Shown: positions 9,153 to 19,432, numbered from the stretch's first letter. The stretch is DNA of 64,000 bases from Parendozoicomonas callyspongiae (GCF_023502345.1 NZ_JAMFLX010000017.1:1-64000); one strand, 5' to 3'. The notes: generated from the letters alone by a model not told the origin. Numbers and translations are program-made.

Positions 9153-10184
9153 ATGAAGCGTCACCCTCTGACCCGGCTGGCTGCTGCCTGTCTGTTGACT
9201 TCAGCTGTTATTGCTCCTCAAGCCATGGCTAAAGGCCGTCTGACCGTATACTGCAGCGCGACTAACGCTGCCTGTGAAGCCCAGACCAAGGCTTTCTCTG
9301 AAAAGTACGATGTAAAGACTTCTTTCGTACGTAACGGTTCCGGTTCCACTCTGGCCAAGATCGAAGCTGAGAAGAAGAACCCACGTGCTGACGTTTGGTA
9401 TGGCGGTACTCTGGACCCCCATTCCCAGGCTGGTGAGATGAACCTGCTGACTCCTTACAAGTCTGGCAACCTGACTGAAATCCTGACCCAGTTCCAGGAC
9501 CCTGCCAAGCGCAAGGGCAATTACTCCTCTGCTGTATACATGGGTATTCTGGGCTTTGGTGTGAACACTGAGCGCCTGGCCGAAAAGGGCCTGCCTGTAC
9601 CTAAGTGCTGGTCTGACCTGACCAAGCCTGAGTACAAGGAAGAGATCCAGATTGCTGACCCTCAGAGCTCCGGTACTGCGTACACTGCACTGGCTACCTT
9701 CATGCAGCTGTGGGGTGAAGAGAAGGCATTCGATTACTTCCAGAAGCTGGATAAGAACATCTCCCAGTACACCAAGTCCGGTGTAACTCCTTCCCGTAAC
9801 TCTGCCCGTGGCGAAATCGCTATCGGTATCGGCTTCCTGCATGACTACTCCCTGGAGCAGTCCAAGGGTGCACCTCTGGAGCTGATTTCCCCTTGCGAAG
9901 GTACCGGTTATGAGATTGGTGGCGTAAGTATCATCAAGGGTGCCCGTAACCTGGATAACGCCAAGCTGTTCGTAGACTTCGTACTGTCCAAAGAAGGTCA
10001 GGAAAACGCATGGAAGAAAGGTCAGTCCCTGCAGATCCTGACTAACACCACTGCCGAGCAGTCTCCTTACGCTCTGGACCCAACCAAGCTTTCCCTGATC
10101 AACTACGACATGGAAACCTATGGTTCTGCTGACGTGCGTAAGCGCCTGATCAGCAAGTGGGTTGATGAAGTGAAGATGCAGTAA
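9153..10184 (+). CDS. afuA: Periplasmic substrate-binding protein, AfuA type
   Basis: Periplasmic component of an ABC importer. Signal peptide residues 1-26 (…APQAMA). The mature protein shows LTVYCSATNAACEAQTKAF, FVRNGSGSTLAKIEAE, DVWYGGTLDP, PQSSGTAYTALATF, GFLHDYS and CEGTGYE. These follow Actinobacillus AfuA closely. AfuA was named as ferric but later shown to bind hexose-6-phosphates; the His-Asp pair in GFLHDY fits the sugar-phosphate pocket, and the paired tyrosines of true FbpA iron binders are not obvious. The gene is unusually codon-optimised (CTG, CGT, AAG), so probably highly expressed. It is followed by a hairpin and then the permease. Confidence 0.88.
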   Translation: MKRHPLTRLAAACLLTSAVIAPQAMAKGRLTVYCSATNAACEAQTKAFSEKYDVKTSFVRNGSGSTLAKIEAEKKNPRADVWYGGTLDPHSQAGEMNLLTPYKSGNLTEILTQFQDPAKRKGNYSSAVYMGILGFGVNTERLAEKGLPVPKCWSDLTKPEYKEEIQIADPQSSGTAYTALATFMQLWGEEKAFDYFQKLDKNISQYTKSGVTPSRNSARGEIAIGIGFLHDYSLEQSKGAPLELISPCEGTGYEIGGVSIIKGARNLDNAKLFVDFVLSKEGQENAWKKGQSLQILTNTTAEQSPYALDPTKLSLINYDMETYGSADVRKRLISKWVDEVKMQ

Positions 10185-10208
10185 TCGTTCTGATTACTGG
10201 TCTTTCGG

Positions 10209-10241
10209 ACAGCCAGACGGATTTTCATCCGCCTGGCTGTT
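10209..10241 (+). terminator. Intercistronic hairpin between afuA and afuB
   Basis: CAGCCAGACGGAT / ATCCGCCTGGCTG makes a 13-bp stem with one mismatch and only a short T tract. Such hairpins behind binding-protein genes usually stabilise the upstream message or partly stop transcription, giving more binding protein than permease. Confidence 0.65.
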
Positions 10242-10269
10242 TGCGTTATGAAATAAAGCTGATGTTTAT

Positions 10270-12375
10270 ATGACTACTCTTGCAAGCGCTGCTGACGGGC
10301 GAATATCGCAGCTATCACAAACGCGCGATCCCGTTTTTTACTGGCTGCTGTTAATGATCGGGGCCTTTGTACTGTTCCCGGTATTTGCTCTCGACTATGG
10401 CCTGATGGAATCCACTTCTGATGAGCTCTATGAGGCTATGGGGTGGAGCAGCCAGAATGTTTCCTGGCTCTGGTTTGGCCTGCCGCTGTTACTGTTTCTT
10501 CGTCCGCTGCATGCCCCAGCTCGGAAAAAGTGCCGGGATGCAAAATCACGACACTGGTTTGATATTGGCTGGGCCGGATTCTGCGTACTGTTTATTGTGA
10601 TCAGCGCATGGGTTCAGGGAACCGGTCTGGGTTACGGCTGCATTCTGCTGCTGTTGGGATTGGGAGCCATTGCCACGCTGGGCTTTTCCCGCCTTGAATT
10701 CCTGGGCGGTGATATTTTTATTATCGGTGCCCTGATCTCCATTGTTACCCTGATCTCGACCTTTATTATTTTCCCCAGTGCATCCATTTTCGTGCCGATG
10801 TTTGAAGGGGATATGGGAGAGTTCGCCCCCTGGCAGTTCCTCGATATTCTTGGCCGCAGGCAGATTATCCAGATAATCAAGAACTCCATTCTGCTGGGAA
10901 CAACCGTTGGTGCCAGTGCCACCTTCTTCGGCCTGCTGTTTGCGATCTACACCACACGAATTGCCAAGCGCTCTGCCTTTATTGCCCGCATCTTTTCCAT
11001 TCTGCCCATCGTGACTCCGCCATTTGTGGTTGGCCTGGGTGTGACTTTGATGCTGGGTCGTTCCGGTTATATCACCGAGTTGATGGTTGATCTGTTTGGC
11101 CTGACCAAAACCAACTGGCTGTATGGTTTTCCGGGAATCTGGATGGCGCAGGTGCTGGCCTTTACGCCGATGTCTTTCATGATTCTTGATGGCGCGATGA
11201 AGTCACTGCATCCGTCTCTGGAAGAAGCTTCCTACACTCTGCGGGCTAACCGTTCCCAGACCTTTATGAAAGTGGTGATGCCACTGCTGAAACCGGCACT
11301 GGCAAACTCTTTCCTGATTGTGTTTGTGCAGTCTCTGGCCGACTTCAGTAACCCACTGGTTCTGGGCGGCAGCTTCGATGTTCTGGCAACCCAGATTTAC
11401 TTCTATATCGCTGGTGCCCAGCTGGATTACGCCTCTGCCAGCACTCTGGGTGCAGTGCTGCTGATCTTCTCCCTGGCGATCTTTGTGATCCAGTATATGT
11501 GGATTGGTAAGCGTTCCTACGTCACTGTATCCGGTAAGGCTTATCGTGGAGATGTTCAGCCGCTGCCGTCTTTTGTGAGGACTGGTGTAACTGCATTCCT
11601 GTATTTCTGGATGGCCTTCACTCTGCTGCTGTACGGAAGCATTGTGTTCGGTAGCTTTACCGTGAACTGGGGCGTGGATTACAGCCTGACGCTGGATAAC
11701 TACATTCGCCTGTTTGGTCTGGGTGTGACAGAGGGTGCCTGGCCGTCACTGATTTCCACCATGACTTACGCCGGTATTGCTGCGCCAATTACTGCCATCT
11801 TCGGTCTGTTGATTGCTTATATCGTTGTGCGCCAGCAGTTCCACGGTAAGAAGGTTATCGAGTTCGCCACCATGCTTTGCTTTGCCGTTCCCGGCACTGT
11901 GGCAGGTGTGTCTTACATTCTGGCCTTTAACGATGCGCCGATTTATCTGACTGGTACTGCAGCAATCGTGGTGATCTCCATGGTGATGCGAAATGTGCCG
12001 GTGGGTATTCGTTCCGGTATTGCCGGACTGGGGCAGCTGGATAAATCTCTGGATGAAGCTTCCCTCAGCCTTCGCGCCAGCTCCTTCGGCACCATTATCC
12101 ATGTTCTGGTACCATTGCTGCGCCCCGCGATTCTCTCCTCCCTGGTGTACAGCTTTGTCCGCGCCATGACCACCGTGAGTGCAATTATCTTCCTGGTGAC
12201 TCCGGAAACCCGGGTGGCAACTGCCTACATCCTGAACCGGGTGGAAGATGGAGAATACGGTATCGCCATTGCTTATGGCTCCATTCTGATTTTCGTGATG
12301 ATGGCCATCATCCTGACTTTTGACCGGCTTGTTGGTGAAGCCAGAAATGCCCGTACCAAGGCGAAAGAAATATGA
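10270..12375 (+). CDS. afuB: ABC transporter permease, two fused domains, AfuB type
   Basis: Inner-membrane permease of 701 residues in which two homologous BPD_transp_1 domains are fused, as in AfuB/FbpB. About 12 hydrophobic segments. Two EAA-type cytoplasmic loops that contact the ATPase are visible: [19 protein letters not shown] near residue 320 and [17 protein letters not shown] near residue 595. The stop codon overlaps the start of afuC (ATGA), so the two are translationally coupled. Confidence 0.92.
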   Translation: MTTLASAADGRISQLSQTRDPVFYWLLLMIGAFVLFPVFALDYGLMESTSDELYEAMGWSSQNVSWLWFGLPLLLFLRPLHAPARKKCRDAKSRHWFDIGWAGFCVLFIVISAWVQGTGLGYGCILLLLGLGAIATLGFSRLEFLGGDIFIIGALISIVTLISTFIIFPSASIFVPMFEGDMGEFAPWQFLDILGRRQIIQIIKNSILLGTTVGASATFFGLLFAIYTTRIAKRSAFIARIFSILPIVTPPFVVGLGVTLMLGRSGYITELMVDLFGLTKTNWLYGFPGIWMAQVLAFTPMSFMILDGAMKSLHPSLEEASYTLRANRSQTFMKVVMPLLKPALANSFLIVFVQSLADFSNPLVLGGSFDVLATQIYFYIAGAQLDYASASTLGAVLLIFSLAIFVIQYMWIGKRSYVTVSGKAYRGDVQPLPSFVRTGVTAFLYFWMAFTLLLYGSIVFGSFTVNWGVDYSLTLDNYIRLFGLGVTEGAWPSLISTMTYAGIAAPITAIFGLLIAYIVVRQQFHGKKVIEFATMLCFAVPGTVAGVSYILAFNDAPIYLTGTAAIVVISMVMRNVPVGIRSGIAGLGQLDKSLDEASLSLRASSFGTIIHVLVPLLRPAILSSLVYSFVRAMTTVSAIIFLVTPETRVATAYILNRVEDGEYGIAIAYGSILIFVMMAIILTFDRLVGEARNARTKAKEI

Positions 12376-13481
12376 GCAAAGACAGTAAAAACAACTTTGT
12401 AGTACTGAAAAATATCTGCAAGCGATTTGGTCAAAACACTGTTATTGGTGATCTGGATTTGGAAATCGAGAAGGGCAGTCTGGTAACTCTGCTTGGTCCA
12501 TCCGGCTGTGGTAAAACCACAGTTCTACGGATGGTTGCAGGTCTGGAAAAGCCAACCAGCGGACAGATCTTCATCGATGGTGAGGATGTCACAGACCGTT
12601 CCGTACAGCACCGGGATATCTGCATGGTGTTCCAGTCCTACGCCCTGTTCCCGCACATGTCTCTGTACGGCAATGTGGCTTATGGTTTGAAGAACCTGAA
12701 ACTGCCGGCAGATGAGATCAGTCAGCGAGTGGATGATGCTCTGAAACTGGTCAACCTGGAAGGAATGGGTGACCGTTTTGTGGATCAGATCTCCGGTGGT
12801 CAGCAGCAGCGTGTAGCACTGGCCCGTGCCCTGGTTCTGAAACCCAAGGTGCTGCTGTTTGATGAACCACTGAGTAACTTGGATGCCAACCTGCGCCGCA
12901 GTATGCGGGAAACCATTCGTGACCTGCAGAAGCGCTTCAATATTACCTCTCTTTACGTAACTCACGACCAGGCTGAAGCCTTTGCGGTTTCCGATAAGGT
13001 CGTAGTTATGAAAGATGGCGATATTATGCAGCAGGGCGCTCCGTCCGAACTGTACCAGGTGCCGGACTCCCTGTTTATGGCCAACTTTATGGGCGATGCC
13101 AATATCTTTGATGGCCACTTTGATGGCGAAACCATCACCATCAATGGGGTACAGGTTAAAGCCAATCAGCGCACGGTTGAAAGCAAGGCATCCGGTCATT
13201 ACCAGGTAGGTGTACGACCAGAAGCGATTACCCTGAGCCATGAAGGACAGCCCGAGCATATCTGCAAGGTCAACAAAGTCGTCTATATGGGCGCTATGTA
13301 TGAAGTCTCAGTGACCTGGGGTGAGCATGAACTGCTGCTGCAGATTAACTCCACGGAATTTGATACGGATATTAAGGATCAGGCTTATTTGTCTGTGAAT
13401 CCTGTCGGAGTGTTTTTGCTTGATCCGGTGGTGCTTTCTTCTAAGAAGGTGCAGCCAGAGCTAACTGCAGAAGTTGCCTAG
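12372..13481 (+). CDS. afuC: ABC transporter ATPase, AfuC/FbpC type
   Basis: Nucleotide-binding subunit that powers the AfuAB importer. Walker [10 protein letters not shown] (residues 42-50), Q-loop at [11 protein letters not shown], signature [15 protein letters not shown], Walker B VLLFDEP, and H-loop YVTHDQAEA are all intact. A TOBE-like C-terminal domain (about 240-360) follows. Overlaps afuB by 4 bp. A strong terminator follows directly, closing the afuABC operon. Confidence 0.95.
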   Translation: MSKDSKNNFVVLKNICKRFGQNTVIGDLDLEIEKGSLVTLLGPSGCGKTTVLRMVAGLEKPTSGQIFIDGEDVTDRSVQHRDICMVFQSYALFPHMSLYGNVAYGLKNLKLPADEISQRVDDALKLVNLEGMGDRFVDQISGGQQQRVALARALVLKPKVLLFDEPLSNLDANLRRSMRETIRDLQKRFNITSLYVTHDQAEAFAVSDKVVVMKDGDIMQQGAPSELYQVPDSLFMANFMGDANIFDGHFDGETITINGVQVKANQRTVESKASGHYQVGVRPEAITLSHEGQPEHICKVNKVVYMGAMYEVSVTWGEHELLLQINSTEFDTDIKDQAYLSVNPVGVFLLDPVVLSSKKVQPELTAEVA

Positions 13482-13488
13482 TGGCATT

Positions 13489-13526
13489 CGGCAATACTGA
13501 GATTTCTCCGGTATTGCCTTTTTATT
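13489..13526 (+). terminator. Terminator of the afuABC operon
   Basis: GGCAATAC ... GTATTGCC stem followed by TTTTTATTTT, 8 bp past the afuC stop. Confidence 0.85.
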
Positions 13527-13539
13527 TTCAGGAATAGAT

Positions 13540-13788
13540 GTGGACAACAATAGAATAAAAATTATTATTAATTGCTTAATCGCACTTGTATTTGGAACTG
13601 GTGTGCTCTTATACGGTGTTATGGTATATGGCGATGGGCAGCTAACTTCTGTTGGGAGCTATGGTTTTGTTCATCAGCTTAGTGAAGAGGCGGGAGAAGC
13701 TGTTGGTGGAGTTCTGATGCTTGTAGGGATTATTTTTAATCTATTAACCATCAAAGATGTCAAAAAACTTTGGACTAATACTAAGTAG
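13540..13788 (+). CDS. Small two-helix membrane protein, unknown
   Basis: 82 residues with two hydrophobic helices (about 8-30 and 55-70) joined by an acidic SEEAGEA loop, and a basic C-terminus. It starts at a GTG with AGGA spaced 6 nt upstream. The preceding afu terminator separates it from that operon. More AT-rich than afuC. I recognise no family. Confidence 0.5.
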   Translation: MDNNRIKIIINCLIALVFGTGVLLYGVMVYGDGQLTSVGSYGFVHQLSEEAGEAVGGVLMLVGIIFNLLTIKDVKKLWTNTK

Positions 13789-13871
13789 AGCATTACTGAC
13801 TAAAAATAGACATCGCTAAGGTTTCTCTTAGCTGTTAGGCTCACAAAAACTAATAAAAATGAGCTTGTAGC

Positions 13872-14852
13872 ATGTCGATCACTCTAATCACCGGAGCCAC
13901 AGGAACCGTAGGCTTCAATGTCGTAAAGAGCCTGCTTAAACAGAATCGTGCTGTTCGAGTGCTGGTCAGAGATATTGAGAAAGCCAAAAAGCTCCTTCCA
14001 CAGGAATGTGAATTTATCCAAGGTGATATAACCGATATTCCCAGTATCGAAAAAGCCATGACCGGCTGTGATGTTGTCCATCATGCAGCTGGCCTGCCGG
14101 AACAGTGGTTCAAAAATCCCGATATCTTCGAACAGGTCAATGTAGCTGGAACCTGTAATGTGCTGGCAGCAGCTAAAAAGTTGGGTGTGAAAAAGCTTGT
14201 GTATACCAGCACGATTGATGTGTTTGAGGGTGAGGCGCATCAGCAGTTTGATGAGTCTGTTATTGCTTCAGAGCCAAAGGGAACATTCTACGAACGCAGC
14301 AAGCAGAAAGCTGACCAGTGTGTTGTTGAGGCGATTAAAGATGGTTTGGATGCAGTCTTTATTCATCCTTCTGCCGTTTATGGCCCAGGGCCGGATATCC
14401 ATCATTCCGTGGGTGTGAATACCATTATCACCAAGGTTAAGAACAATGATATTCCTGTTCTTCTGCCGGGTGGTTTCCCTGTTGTATATAGCGAAAATGT
14501 TGGGGAAGCCCATGTTGCTGCTGAGAGCATGCCAGCGGGGAGCCGTTATATTGTCAGCGACCAATACGTCACTCTGACAGAACTTGTTGGGCAGATTCAC
14601 AGCCAGCTGAAAATCAAGCGTGCGGTTCCAAAGGTGATGCCGGTATGGGTAGGAAAGGCCCTGGCCGGAGCAGGAGAGTTTATTGCTGGAATTATCAACA
14701 GGAGCCCGCTGATAGCTAAAGGTGAACTCACTTTTCTGCAGTGGCAGGCTATTCCCAATGGACAGAAAGCTACAAAAGAGTTGGGGATAAGTTATGTCGG
14801 TTTGCAGGATGGTTTGAATCGAACCATTGAGCTGCAAAAGCAGGGGAGCTAA
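13872..14852 (+). CDS. Extended SDR, NAD-dependent epimerase/dehydratase
   Basis: 326 residues with the N-terminal Rossmann motif TGATGTVG (residues 8-15), the DITD segment that holds the adenine, a Ser/Thr in VYTSTIDVF and the catalytic Y-x3-K in FYERSKQKAD near residue 142. It resembles HpnA-like or dihydroflavonol-reductase-like extended SDRs acting on nucleotide sugars, terpenoids or related carbonyls. The substrate cannot be told. No pathway genes are adjacent. Confidence 0.85.
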   Translation: MSITLITGATGTVGFNVVKSLLKQNRAVRVLVRDIEKAKKLLPQECEFIQGDITDIPSIEKAMTGCDVVHHAAGLPEQWFKNPDIFEQVNVAGTCNVLAAAKKLGVKKLVYTSTIDVFEGEAHQQFDESVIASEPKGTFYERSKQKADQCVVEAIKDGLDAVFIHPSAVYGPGPDIHHSVGVNTIITKVKNNDIPVLLPGGFPVVYSENVGEAHVAAESMPAGSRYIVSDQYVTLTELVGQIHSQLKIKRAVPKVMPVWVGKALAGAGEFIAGIINRSPLIAKGELTFLQWQAIPNGQKATKELGISYVGLQDGLNRTIELQKQGS

Positions 14853-14870
14853 AAGGGCCTGTATCGATTA

Positions 14871-14902
14871 GGTCATGGAACTCTGCTACAAGCTCCATGA
14901 CC
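14871..14902. terminator. Hairpin between convergent SDR and alaE genes
   Basis: GGTCATGGA ... TCCATGACC is a perfect 9-bp stem between two convergent stop codons. T tracts are weak on both sides, so its efficiency as a terminator is uncertain. Confidence 0.5.
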
Positions 14903-14915
14903 AACTCACTGAGAC

Positions 14916-15347
14916 TCATGCCGGTGTCATGTTCTTATTCAGAATCATGGAGCGAACAAAGCCAAGCCAGCGTCCGTAGGGTGCACCCAGAATAACCAGA
15001 GCCAGAGTTTGGGTTACAGAAGCCTTGATAATTCCCTGCATATCCATACCAACAGCAATCAGAATCCCGATGTAGAGAGGAAGCTGGAAAGAGAGGTAAG
15101 ACAGGATATCTCCCAGTGTCTCTTTCAAAAATGTTCTCTTCTCACCACAGATTTTGTTGATGATCTTATCCCGATAAAGTCCGTAGACCCTTCCCAGGGA
15201 GATATTGAGGGGCTGGCACATAAGCCGGGAGATGATCGACTGGCGCAAAGTCATCCCGACAATCGCAATTTCAATAAACATCCCTGTTACAACGGTAAAG
15301 GAGATCAGGGCGACAGTATCAGCGATCCAGCTGCGATTCAGTTTCAT
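14916..15347 (-). CDS. alaE: L-alanine exporter AlaE
   Basis: Small inner-membrane protein with four hydrophobic segments that matches AlaE along its length: ADTVALISFTVVTGMFIE, GMTLRQSIISRL, VYGLYRD, LGDILSYLSFQLPLYI, and GAPYGRWLGF correspond to conserved AlaE blocks. AlaE exports L-alanine and protects against peptide-derived alanine overload. From the ATG at 15347 it is 143 residues, close to the 149 of Escherichia coli; a GTG at 15392 would add 15 residues but has no ribosome site. Confidence 0.85.
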   Translation of the reverse strand: MKLNRSWIADTVALISFTVVTGMFIEIAIVGMTLRQSIISRLMCQPLNISLGRVYGLYRDKIINKICGEKRTFLKETLGDILSYLSFQLPLYIGILIAVGMDMQGIIKASVTQTLALVILGAPYGRWLGFVRSMILNKNMTPA

Positions 15348-15392
15348 GGTTTTCAGCTTAAAAACAGCAGACAAACGACCATTACTCTTCAC

Positions 15393-15953
15393 AATGTGAA
15401 AAGTAATACCGGACAGGCAAAGAGTTACCTTGTAAAAATTACGTATGCAGGATTTATTTCTTTTTAATAGGTAATGAAAAGCAATTAACCATATTTGTAG
15501 TTAGTTGGAATTTCATTGGTTTAAAAAGAAAGCCTGAAGAATCAGTTTCTGCCGTAGAAAACTGACAGGCAGCGGCCGCCGAACAGGCCCATCATGGCCC
15601 GCAAGCTGGATAAAGACATTTGCTGGCAGTTTCTTGATTCCATCATGGCAGGAATACCATAAAAGAGGGGGTGAAAGAGGCCTGTATTGTAAGTGAGTAT
15701 GATCTCTTTGGAAAATAGGGTGGGGTTAGTGATTTTGTGATTCTGGTCAATAAGAGCTCTATTAAAGATGGGCTAAAAAATCATAGCCAAAATTAAATTG
15801 ACCACAGTTAAAAATATTATTTTTTAGGGTGCGTTTACTCATGCAGATGCTCACTGTGTCAGGTTGTTACCTATAACAGTGATGTTATAGATCATCAGCT
15901 CCCAATAGATATTAATGTTCGTTTCAACTAGCTGACCTAGGAATGTATCGAGT
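15393..15953. other. Intergenic region without a recognisable gene
   Basis: About 560 bp, AT-rich. Short open stretches on the plus strand near 15590-15720 are interrupted by stops and match nothing I know. No tRNA, repeat or clear terminator. It may hold gene remnants and the promoter of the exported protein at 15954. Confidence 0.4.
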
Positions 15954-16553
15954 ATGAAAAGGTTATTTCCGTGCCTGTGCATGACACTGCTGATGGCTTC
16001 GTATTGTTACGGAGAGGATGTCCGGGAAATTGAGGGCCTCAAGGTCTTTCTCGGGGACTATAGCGAGGTGGATGCTTCATCAAGTGAGATAGATACAGTT
16101 GCCAACTTTTTCCTGGAGCACCTTATGACGAAAGGAGGTGTTGATGGCTGGATATGGGGTATATCCAAGTACAAGTACATCGAAAAAGACTTTGGAGATT
16201 TGGTTAAGCTGTATAAATTCATGAAATTTGGTGAAGATCTTGCAAAGAGAAGATTGACTCTATTTTTTAAATCAACAATAGATATTTTTATGAGAAATGA
16301 TATTAACGAAGTTGTCTCAAAGAAGTTATTAGCTTTCATGGGGGGGGAAGATGCATGTCTTTACTCTGGGAGTGTTAATAGTTTTACTTGTGAAGCACAT
16401 CTGCCAGAATATTTAAATGTTGATAACAAAGATCACATATACCTGAATCCAAAATTATTGCTTAATAAAATAACTAATCTATTTATTGATCACCTTGGTC
16501 ATGAATTTACTGTTTATTTTTATGAGAAGTACTTGCAGCAGAGCGAGGAGTAG
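15954..16553 (+). CDS. Exported hypothetical protein, 199 aa
   Basis: A Sec signal peptide (MKRLFPCLCMTLLMASYCYG, cleavage near residue 20) precedes a soluble, mostly helical, charge-rich domain of about 180 residues with two Cys in DACLYSGSVNSFTCEAHLP that could form a disulfide. AT-rich compared with its neighbours. I recognise no family. It is likely periplasmic or secreted. Confidence 0.6.
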   Translation: MKRLFPCLCMTLLMASYCYGEDVREIEGLKVFLGDYSEVDASSSEIDTVANFFLEHLMTKGGVDGWIWGISKYKYIEKDFGDLVKLYKFMKFGEDLAKRRLTLFFKSTIDIFMRNDINEVVSKKLLAFMGGEDACLYSGSVNSFTCEAHLPEYLNVDNKDHIYLNPKLLLNKITNLFIDHLGHEFTVYFYEKYLQQSEE

Positions 16554-16583
16554 AATCCATTACACGGAAGATGCTCATAGTCA

Positions 16584-17336
16584 TTAATTGGCCCTTCCCA
16601 TCAGGAAGAAATACATACAGTAAGGCAGAATTTTCATCAAGTGCAGCAAGCTTGCAAATATGAAGGGAAAGCGTATTTCGAACCCAGAGCGTGAGAGGCC
16701 TTTGATAATGGCCTGAGCGGCCTTATCTGCCGGTGTCAGGAAAGGCATTGGAAATTTGTTCTTATCGGTAAGAGGGGTTTTCACAAAGCCGGGGTTAATC
16801 ACTTTTACATCAATGCCGTTACCGTGCAGTTCCAGCTTCAGGCATTCAGCCATATTGATAAGGGCAGCCTTGCTGGCACCATAAGCTGCAGCCTTCGGCA
16901 GCCCCCGGTAGCCAGATAGAGATGCATTAATGGCAATAACCCCACGTCCCTGTTTCTTCATAACTTCAATAACAGGTTCCAGGCAGTTGCAGACTCCCAT
17001 CACGTTGATATCCATCTGTCTGCGAACAGTCTCAGCTCTAAACTCGTTACCTTTCATGGGGAAAAAGGTTCCGGCGTTTAAAACAGCCTGATCCAGCTGA
17101 CCATGTTTATTCATGATCTGCATAATGGCCTGAGAACAAGCCTGAGCGTCGGTCACATCAAGAGGCAGAGGTTCTATACAACCTGACAGATTGCTGGACT
17201 CCTGAGCCAGTTGCTCAAGGTTTTCTCTGGATCTGGCACTGGCGACAACATGTGTACCCTGTTCGGCCATTGCCCAGGCTAATGCCTTGCCGATACCCTG
17301 GCTGGCACCTGTTATCCACACAACTTTTTTATTCAT
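16584..17336 (-). CDS. Short-chain dehydrogenase/reductase
   Basis: Classical SDR: TGASQGIG nucleotide motif near the N-terminus, NAG at ...VLNAGTFF, catalytic Ser in INASLSGY and Y-x3-K in AAYGASKAALIN, then PGFVKTPLT. The C-terminal about 35 residues are hydrophobic (FPFIFASLLHLMKILPYCMYFF), typical of the YqjQ-like SDRs that attach to membranes. The open frame extends to 17444, but the extra 36 residues look non-coding; the ATG at 17336 puts the Rossmann motif at the expected place. Substrate unknown. Confidence 0.85.
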   Translation of the reverse strand: MNKKVVWITGASQGIGKALAWAMAEQGTHVVASARSRENLEQLAQESSNLSGCIEPLPLDVTDAQACSQAIMQIMNKHGQLDQAVLNAGTFFPMKGNEFRAETVRRQMDINVMGVCNCLEPVIEVMKKQGRGVIAINASLSGYRGLPKAAAYGASKAALINMAECLKLELHGNGIDVKVINPGFVKTPLTDKNKFPMPFLTPADKAAQAIIKGLSRSGFEIRFPFIFASLLHLMKILPYCMYFFLMGRAN

Positions 17337-17610
17337 TATTTCTGTCTGGATACCTATGAGTGTTTTGCAAATACAAATATCAGGATACCCTGCAGTTTCA
17401 TAACAGTCGATGCTTTGCAGACATTCATTTTCTTCTTCAACCAACTGAAAGAAAACTTACCTGACCAAAGTCTTCTGCAGCAGTAAACAATGCACCATTG
17501 TTTTGCAAAACAGAACGATCGGTTGGGTAATCGTGATTCATTAACAACCAGCATTTCAATATATTGGCCGCCACAGTGGATACCTTACAACCATGGAGGT
17601 TGATAGAGAG

Positions 17611-18444
17611 ATGGATGCTCCTAATAACGCAGTTGCGACGATTCTTAAATATAAGTCCGGTTTTCAACCTAAAGCGGCTTTTATTCTTGGCTCCGGTCTT
17701 GGAGTGATTGCTGACCAGCTTAAGGACAAGGTTGAGATCCCCTATGAAGATCTTGCAGGTTTTCCTGTCAGTACCGTCGAGGGGCACTCCGGAACACTGG
17801 TGATCGGTTCATTAAATGGTGTTGAAGTTGCCTGCATGAAGGGGCGTGGCCACTTTTATGAACACCAGACCATGAGAGTCATGACTGTTCCGGTGCGCAC
17901 ATTCAAGCTGCTCGGGTGTGAGTTTATGCTGACGACCTGTGCGGCCGGCTCCCTGAATCCGGATCGTATCCAGGTAGGTTCGGTGGTTGCGCTGACTGAT
18001 CATATCAACACGATGCCTGATTCACCGATGTGCGGGAAAAATGATGAGGAATATGGTCCGCGCTTTTTCAGCCTTGCCAATGCTTATGACAGGCAGCTTC
18101 GTGAAGAAGTTCTACAGGTTGCCAGCCAGAAGGGTATTGCAGTAGAGACCGGAGTATATGTTTCCTACACCGGTCCAAATTTTGAGACGGCGGCAGAAAT
18201 TCGCATGATGCAGATAATGGGTGGGGACGTTGTGGGAATGTCGATTGTTCCTGAAATCATTACTGCTGCTCATTGCGGCCTGCCTGCCTTTGCTCTTGCT
18301 GCAATCACAAATATGGCCGAAGGGCTTGGTGAAACGGAGCTTTCACATAATCAGACTCTTGAATGTGCCAAACTGGCGCAGCCCAAGCTGATCAAGCTGA
18401 TTCAGTCATTTATGGAGAATCACTTCCAGATAACTTCGATGTAA
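17611..18444 (+). CDS. xapA: Purine nucleoside phosphorylase, XapA/PNP-II type
   Basis: Cytosolic phosphorylase that splits purine nucleosides into base and ribose-1-phosphate. Signature stretches: FILGSGLGVIADQL (phosphate loop), GFPVSTVEGHSG, MKGRGHFYE, TTCAAGSLNPD, DHINTMPDSPMCG, PNFETAAEIRMM, GGDVVGMSIVPE and SAITNMAEG-like AITNMAEGLG. They match Escherichia coli XapA rather than the DeoD type. The start at 17611 is preferred because GGAGG lies 11 nt upstream; an ATG at 17593 has none. Intact, in contrast to the broken nucleoside hydrolase and hpt nearby. Confidence 0.9.
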   Translation: MDAPNNAVATILKYKSGFQPKAAFILGSGLGVIADQLKDKVEIPYEDLAGFPVSTVEGHSGTLVIGSLNGVEVACMKGRGHFYEHQTMRVMTVPVRTFKLLGCEFMLTTCAAGSLNPDRIQVGSVVALTDHINTMPDSPMCGKNDEEYGPRFFSLANAYDRQLREEVLQVASQKGIAVETGVYVSYTGPNFETAAEIRMMQIMGGDVVGMSIVPEIITAAHCGLPAFALAAITNMAEGLGETELSHNQTLECAKLAQPKLIKLIQSFMENHFQITSM

Positions 18445-18454
18445 AGTTGGGGGC

Positions 18455-18508
18455 AAACCCGCTTTGTAGCTTCACTTGCTTAAGGGGTTGCTGCTACAAG
18501 GCGGGTTT
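18455..18508. terminator. Bidirectional terminator between xapA and the LysR gene
   Basis: AAACCCGCtTTGTAGC and GCTACAAgGCGGGTTT form a 16-bp stem (one mismatch) between convergent genes, with short A/T flanks. Confidence 0.75.
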
Positions 18509-18514
18509 CCATGC

Positions 18515-19432
18515 TTAAGCAATTCCCTTGATAAATTTATGTACGACAGCTGAACTGCTCTTGTGATCATAAAGGGCATACAACCCCGCCGGGATATACT
18601 CTTTTAAAGCCAGAAAGCGAATATGACTCCACTTGTGAAATTTGAATGAGGAGGGGACGATTGTGATTGACTGGTTTGAAACAACAAATGCCAGAGCTGT
18701 GTGTGGCTCTTTGACCTCATGGTAAATATCTGGGTGAAAACCAGCTTCCAGGCAGGCACTGATAACCAGATCAGTCTGGTCAGACTGGTTCTTATTCATG
18801 GCTACCATCTGTTCATTTCTTATCTCATCAAGACGAACTACCTTCCGGTTTTTCAGAGAATGCTCATCCGAAACGGCAACACACATTTTTTCTTCAGTAA
18901 TTTTCTTTGATGACAGCGGGCTGATGTTATGGGTATCAGCATAACGCGATATTCCTATATCAATTCGATTTTCCTTTAATGCCAGCTTCTGTTCTGCTGG
19001 AGACATTTCTATGAACTTAAGCTCGCAATCCGGTTGATTGGTCTTGAAGTTCTTCACCATAGAAAGGAAGTTTGTCCAGAAAGCGGAGCTGACAATACCG
19101 ATATTCAGAGTGTTATTCTGATTTCTTTCGGCCCTGATAACATTGTTCACCGAAGCATTCATAACATCGAATATCTTCCGGCATTCACTTTTCAGTAGCT
19201 CACCTGTTGGTGTTAGCCTGACATTTCTGGAATCCCTGATAAAAAGAGTTGTCTCAAGGGCATCTTCCAGCTCCTTGATCTTGGTACTGAGCGGAGACTT
19301 GGAGATGTTCAGTTCTTCTGCCGCATGACCAAAGTGCTCGTTTTCAGCGACGGCATAAAAGTACCGCAACATTCGCAATGTAAGACGGCCACTGGAAATC
19401 AGGTTGCTTGTCATTGTCTGCTTAGAATCCAT
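18515..19432 (-). CDS. LysR-family transcriptional regulator
   Basis: 305 residues. N-terminal winged HTH (residues 17-76): LRYFYAVAENEHFGHAAEELNISKSPLSTKIKELE is split by the typical turn and matches the HcaR/CbbR-like group. The periplasmic-binding-like effector domain covers about 105-300. The regulated gene is not adjacent in the usual divergent position; the next gene upstream is the divergent DeoR regulator at 19641, about 200 bp away, so the pair could share a control region. Effector unknown. Confidence 0.9.
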   Translation of the reverse strand: MDSKQTMTSNLISSGRLTLRMLRYFYAVAENEHFGHAAEELNISKSPLSTKIKELEDALETTLFIRDSRNVRLTPTGELLKSECRKIFDVMNASVNNVIRAERNQNNTLNIGIVSSAFWTNFLSMVKNFKTNQPDCELKFIEMSPAEQKLALKENRIDIGISRYADTHNISPLSSKKITEEKMCVAVSDEHSLKNRKVVRLDEIRNEQMVAMNKNQSDQTDLVISACLEAGFHPDIYHEVKEPHTALAFVVSNQSITIVPSSFKFHKWSHIRFLALKEYIPAGLYALYDHKSSSAVVHKFIKGIA

